Source: Spirochaetaceae bacterium (lineage in GTDB: Bacteria > Spirochaetota > Spirochaetia > Treponematales > Breznakiellaceae). Taken from it: a DNA stretch of 7,345 bases. The stretch lies in the NCBI GenBank assembly GCA_031257075.1, contig JAIRPM010000105.1:1-7345 (forward strand), given 5' to 3'. Under the pieces are notes generated by a model. The model made no database searches and was not told the DNA's origin. It worked only from the letters and a program-made list of their open reading frames with translations. Every line of letters starts with the position of its first letter. Positions within the stretch are counted from its first letter, which is position 1. Below, one piece after another: positions 1 to 7,345 of the stretch. A program made the position numbers and the translations under genes.

Positions 1-1416
1 TTTAATTCAATTATGAATACTGCCGGCGGCATAATCGGCAACGCAAATGATTATTTTATGCTCGATGCTTCCGGGCGTTTTTTGTTTGATTCAAGCGGAT
101 TAGGCGCGTCAATTGATGCCTCGGGAAAAATACAGGCACCTGATTACAGTGCCGCTTCAAATGCGGAACTTTCAGCGCTTGCCCGTAAAATGATAAATCA
201 GGAATCAGGATATACTCAGATTAATTATAATAACAAAAATGTATATATTGCTTATCATCCGGTGCGCAAATTGGGATGGAGTTTTGCCGTTGTATTTTAT
301 GACCGCGCAATGCTTGGCGCAATGAATAATCTTGAACAGCAGATACTGCATGCTGCCTATGATACTGAAGAGCGTACCAAACGGGATATAATTACCGCGC
401 TTGTTCTTATGAGCATAGCCGGCGCGGCCTTTTTCGCGGCCGCGGTTTTTGGCGCGGCGGTTTTTGCTAAACGGTTTGCGGCACAAATAGAGGGGTTTTC
501 CGGCCGTTTGGAGCGGATAGACGGCAAAACTATCGGCGAAACAATCCCGCTTAACGCGGATACAAAAGAAGCGTATCAATGTATACGCGCATTTAACGCG
601 ATGACTGCCCGCGTGTGCGGTTATATTCATGATATAGAAAACGCATCATCCGAAAAAAAACGCCTCACCGCCGATTTAAGCCTCGCCGCCCACATGCAGG
701 CGCGTATGGTGCCGCATAATTTTCCGCCGTTTGAAGGGCATGCATATCTTTTTGATATATACGGAGAAATGCATCCCGCAAAAGAAGTCGGCGGTGATTT
801 TTATGATTATTTTTATATTGACGATGACCATTTTGCGTTTGTTATTGCTGATGTCTCCGGCAAAGGCATTCCCTCCGCGCTCTTTATGATAGTAACGAAA
901 ACATTGATAAAGAATATGCTCCAATCAGGGTACAGCATCGACCGCGCTATGGAAAAAGTAAATCAGCAGACCTGCGGCAGCGGCGAAGACGGTATGTTCG
1001 TAACGGTCTGGAGCGGTGTTTTGGAATTGAGCAGCGGTAAACTTGAATTTGTCAACGCGGGGCACAATCCGCCGCTTTTGAGCGTAGAAGAAAACCCCTA
1101 TGCCGCTGTTGTTTCCAAGCCTGACCTTGTTATTGGCGCTGATTTTTCAACAAAATATACCCGCCGCGAGATATATATCAAACCCGGTGATGTACTGTTT
1201 TTATATACCGATGGAATTATCGAAACATTTAATGAAAAGAAAAAAATGTTCGGCTTTGAACGGCTGAAGTCTGTCATAGACGAAATGCCCCGCGGCAGCA
1301 GTTTCCCTCTCCTGTTTGGGCAGATAAAAAACGTACTCTCCCAATGGACAGGCGGCGCGGAACAATTCGATGACATTACCATGCTGGCGCTGCGCCTGCG
1401 GCCGGCTTCTATTTAA
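1..1416 (+). CDS. Cache-HAMP-PP2C (SpoIIE/RsbU-type) membrane serine phosphatase, 5'-truncated
   Basis: The reading frame is open from base 1, so the ATG at 13 is probably internal and the true start lies outside the window; 471 residues are visible (numbered here from base 1). Residues ~15-115 resemble the membrane-distal end of a dCache sensor (YFMLDASGRFLFDSSG, then YHPVRKLGWSFAVV). A hydrophobic Ala/Phe/Val-rich helix spans ~131-156, followed by a weak HAMP linker ~157-210 (RAFNAMTARV). The PP2C domain, ~222-465, keeps the signature blocks EVGGDFYDY, ADVSGKG, FVNAGHNPP, LYTDGIIE and FDDIT. The metal-binding aspartates are present at about D266, D284, D404 and D457/D458. Family members dephosphorylate phosphoserine on anti-sigma-factor antagonists (STAS proteins) in partner-switching pathways, so this one probably couples an extracytoplasmic signal to such a switch. 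The ligand is unknown and no STAS or RsbW-like partner is visible. It ends in TAA at 1414-1416, overlapping the convergent gene. Confidence 0.93.
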   Translation, partial: FNSIMNTAGGIIGNANDYFMLDASGRFLFDSSGLGASIDASGKIQAPDYSAASNAELSALARKMINQESGYTQINYNNKNVYIAYHPVRKLGWSFAVVFYDRAMLGAMNNLEQQILHAAYDTEERTKRDIITALVLMSIAGAAFFAAAVFGAAVFAKRFAAQIEGFSGRLERIDGKTIGETIPLNADTKEAYQCIRAFNAMTARVCGYIHDIENASSEKKRLTADLSLAAHMQARMVPHNFPPFEGHAYLFDIYGEMHPAKEVGGDFYDYFYIDDDHFAFVIADVSGKGIPSALFMIVTKTLIKNMLQSGYSIDRAMEKVNQQTCGSGEDGMFVTVWSGVLELSSGKLEFVNAGHNPPLLSVEENPYAAVVSKPDLVIGADFSTKYTRREIYIKPGDVLFLYTDGIIETFNEKKKMFGFERLKSVIDEMPRGSSFPLLFGQIKNVLSQWTGGAEQFDDITMLALRLRPASI

Positions 1417-2059
1417 ACAATTCGCCTTTTGCCTGATACCAGAACACCAAATCAAGCGCGGCAAGCGGAATGCGCAGTTCTTTTGCAAATGCCGTCATAG
1501 CCGCTTCAATAGCGGCATACGTTTTTGCGTTCAGATTCTTCGGAATTCCGGCGATAACATTATGGGCGGCAAGACTGCGCAGTATGTGGCGGTCAAGTAT
1601 GCAAAGTTCGCCGCCCCATCCTGTGTTGCGTAAAAAATGCGACGCTTCTTTTAATCCCCAGCCGCATACTGTTTCTGCCAATAAAGCCCGTGCATGGAAA
1701 ATAGTGCCGGAAGAAATAATGTTTTGCAGATGGTGTTTTGTCCGCGGATAAAATACCTGCCTGTTCGCAAAAATAGAGGCCGCTTTGTTGTTATGGAAGC
1801 GGACACCGTTGGCGCGTAATACGTACGCGATTTTGTTTTGCGCGCCGCTTTCGAGCAGGCCGGCAGCATCCAGAGAGGCTGCCGAAGCATCCGCTTTTTT
1901 GGCATCATTCTGCGGCGTACATGTACAAAAGCACATTTCCCGCCACAGCGCTCTATCGCCGCCATGTTCCCAAAGCGCGGCAAATTCGGCAAGCCGGCTG
2001 TCTACCGGCTTTTGTAGTGTATGGTAAAGCGCGGTTAAATCCGCGCCGGCAGATGCCAT
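1409..2059 (-). CDS. ogg: Ogg2-type N-glycosylase/DNA lyase (8-oxoguanine DNA glycosylase)
   Basis: This 216-residue protein has the length and motif order of Ogg2 (archaeal-type) glycosylases, helix-hairpin-helix enzymes that excise 8-oxoguanine and cut the abasic strand. Visible blocks are CTPQNDAKKADA (~47-58), GVRFHNNKA (~85-93), GLKEASHFLRNTGWG (~135-149), ILDRHIL (~154-160) and LDLVFWYQAKGELFK at the end. By family comparison K137 is the Schiff-base lysine and D156 the catalytic aspartate. The protein ends in lysine (K216), the residue that in Ogg2 enzymes helps tell 8-oxoguanine from guanine. Residues 43-47 read CFCTC, a Cys-rich variant of the block before TPQ. The ATG at 2059 was chosen because homology begins soon after it; its Shine-Dalgarno is poor, a GGAG only 1 nt away, so translation may depend on coupling to tolC, whose stop lies 11 bp upstream. 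The 3' end overlaps the phosphatase gene by 8 bp. The family call is secure; substrate range is inferred. Confidence 0.9.
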   Translation of the reverse strand: MASAGADLTALYHTLQKPVDSRLAEFAALWEHGGDRALWREMCFCTCTPQNDAKKADASAASLDAAGLLESGAQNKIAYVLRANGVRFHNNKAASIFANRQVFYPRTKHHLQNIISSGTIFHARALLAETVCGWGLKEASHFLRNTGWGGELCILDRHILRSLAAHNVIAGIPKNLNAKTYAAIEAAMTAFAKELRIPLAALDLVFWYQAKGELFK

Positions 2060-2070
2060 ACTCCGGCGGC

Positions 2071-3444
2071 TTAGGTGTTGCCCAAAATTGTACCAAAAGG
2101 CACGCCGGTAGTGTATTCCAAATCAATAATGCCGGAAAGGAAATTTACTTGCTGTTGAACAAGATTGAGGCGGGCCTGGCGCAGTTGCAGTTCGGCGGTT
2201 TGTACCTCGATAAGGGTTTGCAAGCCCGCCTGATACGCTTCGCTGGTCAGGCGGTAACTGCGCTCGGCTAACTGTACCGAATAGCGCCCCGCTTCCGTTG
2301 ATACCCGCGCCTGCTCAAGACTCGATAACGTCGTATAAATTTCAATTTCAGCCCCGCGTTCAGCCTGTGCAAGCCCGATGTCCATTTTGCGAATGTTGTC
2401 GTTAAGGCTGTGGAGATTTTCATACTGAGTGGTAAATGGAAGCAGGCCGTTCAAACTCCACGTAAGCCCCACACTGAATGTGTCTTTGAGAGCTGGGTCG
2501 GGGTATTGCCAGCCGGACGCGGAAGTCGGGTCGGGCGAGATGGCCGCATGCGTTTTGCTCAAGTTTAATCCCCAACTAAGGCTAAGGCTTGGTGTCCACA
2601 GTTGGTATTTGAGCGCATTACGGGAACTCCGTAGCGCGCTCAATTGCGCTTTCAGTTCGTTGATGTCCGGTTTGTTGTTTTTGGCGCGGCTTATCAGTTC
2701 CGCCGCGTCAAGCGGAATAAAGTTGGGGGAAAGGCTTAACGGCTCAAGGTCAAAGTCTTCTTCAAAGGGGATGCCTATGTTCAGAGCAAACGATGCTTTT
2801 TGCAGCCGCAGCCCGTTTTCCGCCTGGTCCATCTGCGGCTTCAGGTTTTCACGCTGAACCTGCGCCTGCATAACCTGGAGTTCGGGAGCGAGGCCGGCCC
2901 GGTAATTAGCCCGCGCCGAGTCCTCCTGCCGCTGGGCATTGCGGTAACTTTGACGCAGCAATTCAATCTGTTCCTGCATAAGGAGGATGTTGTAGTACGC
3001 TTTGCGAATGTCCCGCTCAAGTTGAATTTGCGCTTTGCTAAGGGTGATTGCGCCCGCTTCATAGTCCTTTTTCAGTTTACGCAAGCCTTCAAAGAGCGCG
3101 ATATTAAGCCCTTGCCAGCCAATTTGACCGCCAATGCCGAGTTGCATCGCTTCGCTTGTTTCTATTACTATATTTGCCTGTTTTGATTCCGTAGGAAGAA
3201 TCCCCCCGCCAAATGAGCCGGATGCGCTCACCGTTGGTAAAAATTGATTCCACGAAAGGTCGCTAACGCGCTTTTTTCCGGTTACGGTTACCCGTTCCGA
3301 TTGTAACGAAAGATTGTTTTCTACCGCTGAACGAACTGCCTCATTCAGTGTAATGACGCGCTTTGCGGATGCGGCATTTTCCTGGGCGGCAAGAGGCATA
3401 ATCAGGCACAAGGCCAAAATCAGCGGCTGTAATTTGTATTTCAT
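2071..3444 (-). CDS. TolC-family outer-membrane efflux protein
   Basis: A 457-residue protein starting MKYKLQPLILALCLIMPLAAQ, a typical Sec signal peptide (Lys residues, hydrophobic core, likely cleavage near A20). Two OEP repeats follow. The first begins around residue 28 with ITLNEAVRSAVENN and runs through FLPTVSASGS and a long Gln/Arg/Glu-rich helical stretch. The second begins near residue 248 with ELISRAKNNKPDINELKAQL and runs through TPSLSLSWG to the final helices (AELQLRQARLNLVQQQVNF). TolC proteins trimerise into an outer-membrane channel with a periplasmic alpha-barrel and serve RND, ABC or MFS pumps through a HlyD-type adaptor. No adaptor or pump is visible. The start at 3444 is preferred over upstream in-frame ATGs at 3462 and 3567: it opens the signal peptide, has GAGGAG at 3455-3460, and the 3567 ATG lies upstream of the predicted promoter. 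A promoter and a palindromic operator candidate precede it. Substrate cannot be predicted. Confidence 0.93.
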   Translation of the reverse strand: MKYKLQPLILALCLIMPLAAQENAASAKRVITLNEAVRSAVENNLSLQSERVTVTGKKRVSDLSWNQFLPTVSASGSFGGGILPTESKQANIVIETSEAMQLGIGGQIGWQGLNIALFEGLRKLKKDYEAGAITLSKAQIQLERDIRKAYYNILLMQEQIELLRQSYRNAQRQEDSARANYRAGLAPELQVMQAQVQRENLKPQMDQAENGLRLQKASFALNIGIPFEEDFDLEPLSLSPNFIPLDAAELISRAKNNKPDINELKAQLSALRSSRNALKYQLWTPSLSLSWGLNLSKTHAAISPDPTSASGWQYPDPALKDTFSVGLTWSLNGLLPFTTQYENLHSLNDNIRKMDIGLAQAERGAEIEIYTTLSSLEQARVSTEAGRYSVQLAERSYRLTSEAYQAGLQTLIEVQTAELQLRQARLNLVQQQVNFLSGIIDLEYTTGVPFGTILGNT

Positions 3445-3454
3445 AATCTTAAAA

Positions 3455-3460
3455 CTCCTC
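3455..3460 (-). promoter_or_regulatory. tolC ribosome-binding site (GAGGAG)
   Basis: On the minus strand GAGGAG lies 10 nt before the ATG at 3444. It supports that start over the in-frame ATG at 3462, which overlaps this motif and would itself lack a well-placed Shine-Dalgarno. Confidence 0.75.
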
Positions 3461-3472
3461 ATAAACCGGTTA

Positions 3473-3492
3473 GTTACCGACCGGTCGTTAAC
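3473..3492. promoter_or_regulatory. TetR-operator-like palindrome in the tolC leader
   Basis: The sequence gttaccgaccggtcgttaac is a 20-bp inverted repeat with one mismatched pair (3477/3488) and a perfect core CGACCGGTCG at 3478-3487. It lies immediately downstream of the predicted tolC -10, about where transcription would begin, which suits a repressor site. A second smaller palindrome, AACCGGTT (3464-3471), repeats the ACCGGT core 15 bp away on the tolC side. ACCGACCGGTCGGT-like palindromes are typical of TetR-family operators that control efflux genes; the assignment here is inferred from symmetry and position only. No repressor gene is in the window. Confidence 0.6.
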
Positions 3493-3502
3493 ATTGTTTT
3501 TT

Positions 3503-3531
3503 ACTATAAAGTTGTTTGCGCGGGAGGGCAA
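3503..3531 (-). promoter_or_regulatory. Predicted sigma70-type promoter for tolC-ogg
   Basis: Read on the minus strand, TTGCCC (3531-3526) serves as the -35 box and TATAGT (3508-3503) as the -10 box, with an ideal 17-bp spacer. Transcription would start around 3490-3497, within or at the edge of the palindrome at 3473-3492, giving a leader of roughly 50 nt. It would drive tolC and, with only 11 bp between the genes, the glycosylase gene too. Confidence 0.55.
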
Positions 3532-3616
3532 GAGGGAAAGACTGATGCGGCAAACCTCAGAAATCAAAGGCTTGCCGGAGTATCGCGTTCGGATTAAGTT
3601 GGCTCAATATGCCCCC

Positions 3617-3645
3617 TTTCCAAAATCATCCCATTGCGCTATACT
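3617..3645 (+). promoter_or_regulatory. Predicted promoter for rpoC
   Basis: TTTCCA (3617-3622, 4 of 6 matches to consensus) and TATACT (3640-3645, 5 of 6) are separated by 17 bp. A start near 3652 would give a leader of about 98 nt that includes the hairpin at 3700-3722. A second -10-like hexamer, TATAGC at 3678-3683, has no good -35. rpoC needs a promoter here because no co-directional gene precedes it, but the exact boxes are a prediction. Confidence 0.45.
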
Positions 3646-3699
3646 GCCTGTAGATACTGGGCAACCTGTCTGCGCGCTATAGCCGGCCAAGTCGCCCTC

Positions 3700-3722
3700 G
3701 TGGAATTGCCTTGCAATTCTAC
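3700..3722 (+). promoter_or_regulatory. Stable hairpin in the rpoC leader
   Basis: The arms GTGGAATTGC (3700-3709) and GCAATTCTAC (3713-3722) pair over 10 bp, with one G-U pair, around a 3-nt loop CTT; the inner 7 bp are perfect. It ends 15 nt before the rpoC Shine-Dalgarno. It is followed by ACAGTTTTG rather than a run of U, so it is a poor intrinsic terminator. It could be an RNA-stabilising or processing element, a protein-binding leader structure, or a small dispersed repeat. Confidence 0.6.
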
Positions 3723-3737
3723 ACAGTTTTGTTGCCT

Positions 3738-3744
3738 AAGGGAG
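3738..3744 (+). promoter_or_regulatory. rpoC ribosome-binding site (AAGGGAG)
   Basis: A purine-rich AAGGGAG lies 5 nt before the ATG at 3750. This fixes the start, and the resulting N-terminus MRDIQDFDSI matches the usual beginning of spirochaete RpoC. Confidence 0.8.
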
Positions 3745-3749
3745 AAAAA

Positions 3750-7345
<3,596 letters not shown>

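Larger units (their letters stand above)
3445..3749. other. Divergent control region between tolC and rpoC
   Basis: This 305-bp stretch separates two divergent genes and contains no convincing coding sequence. From the tolC side it holds the tolC ribosome-binding site, a 20-bp palindrome, and the tolC -10 and -35 boxes. From the rpoC side it holds a -35/-10 pair, a strong hairpin and the rpoC ribosome-binding site. The plus-strand frames upstream of rpoC show no similarity to the RpoB C-terminus, which would be the expected neighbour. The octamer GCGCTATA occurs at 3636-3643 and again at 3674-3681, each copy supplying a -10-like TATA hexamer. Confidence 0.85.

Noticed and set aside
1915..1935. 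Cys-x-Cys-x-Cys in the glycosylase as an iron-sulphur ligand set.
   Set aside because: Ogg2 enzymes lack the C-terminal Fe-S loop of Nth/MutY, and the spacing does not match C-x6-C-x2-C-x5-C.
3404..3444. tolC product as a lipoprotein through C13 in the leader.
   Set aside because: The residues before C13 (LAL) do not fit a lipobox, since -1 should be Gly, Ala or Ser, and the following residues remain hydrophobic as in a Sec signal.
3445..3567. N-terminal extension of the tolC product to the ATG at 3567.
   Set aside because: It would bury the signal peptide 41 residues in, would start upstream of the predicted promoter, and ignores the GAGGAG before 3444.
3545..3682. A 45-codon plus-strand ORF (MRQTSEIKG...) with a weak GAGGG upstream, in the tolC-rpoC gap.
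   Set aside because: It contains the best rpoC promoter candidate, starts close to the opposing tolC -35, and matches no family I recognise. More likely chance coding than a leader peptide.
3700..3735. Hairpin plus TTTT as an intrinsic terminator.
   Set aside because: The stem is followed by ACACAGTTTTG, not an adjacent U-run, and no plus-strand gene upstream needs termination there.

Overview
The window looks like a piece of a spirochaete chromosome, most likely from the Treponema group. The strongest sign is the large gene at the right, an RpoC whose N-terminus and internal blocks read like treponemal beta-prime. This placement is from memory of the family, not from a search. No tRNA, rRNA, CRISPR array, insertion sequence or phage gene is visible.

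Layout, left to right. (1) 1-1416 (+): the 3' part of a membrane-anchored stress-signalling phosphatase. It has the end of an extracellular Cache sensor, one visible transmembrane helix, a weak HAMP linker and a complete SpoIIE/RsbU-type PP2C domain. Its 5' end lies outside the window. (2) 1409-2059 (-): a full-length Ogg2-type 8-oxoguanine DNA glycosylase/AP lyase, whose stop overlaps the phosphatase stop tail to tail by 8 bp. (3) 2071-3444 (-): a TolC-family outer-membrane efflux protein, 11 bp upstream of the glycosylase gene and probably co-transcribed with it. (4) 3445-3749: a 305-bp divergent control region. It holds a tolC promoter, a TetR-operator-like palindrome just downstream of that promoter, a plausible rpoC promoter, and a strong 10-bp hairpin ahead of the rpoC ribosome-binding site. 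(5) 3750-7345 (+): rpoC, truncated by the window end after 1198 codons, with all visible catalytic and zinc-binding residues intact.

The main oddity is genomic context. rpoC normally sits directly behind rpoB in the rplKAJL-rpoBC cluster, as in Treponema pallidum. Here it stands alone behind its own leader, divergent from an efflux gene, with no trace of an rpoB 3' end upstream. The tolC gene likewise lacks the usual HlyD/RND partners on its visible downstream side and is followed by a DNA-repair gene. The palindrome suggests control by a TetR-type repressor, but no such gene is in view. I see no clear new multi-gene system. The items most worth a second look are the uncoupled rpoC with its leader hairpin, and the putative repressor-controlled tolC-ogg pair.
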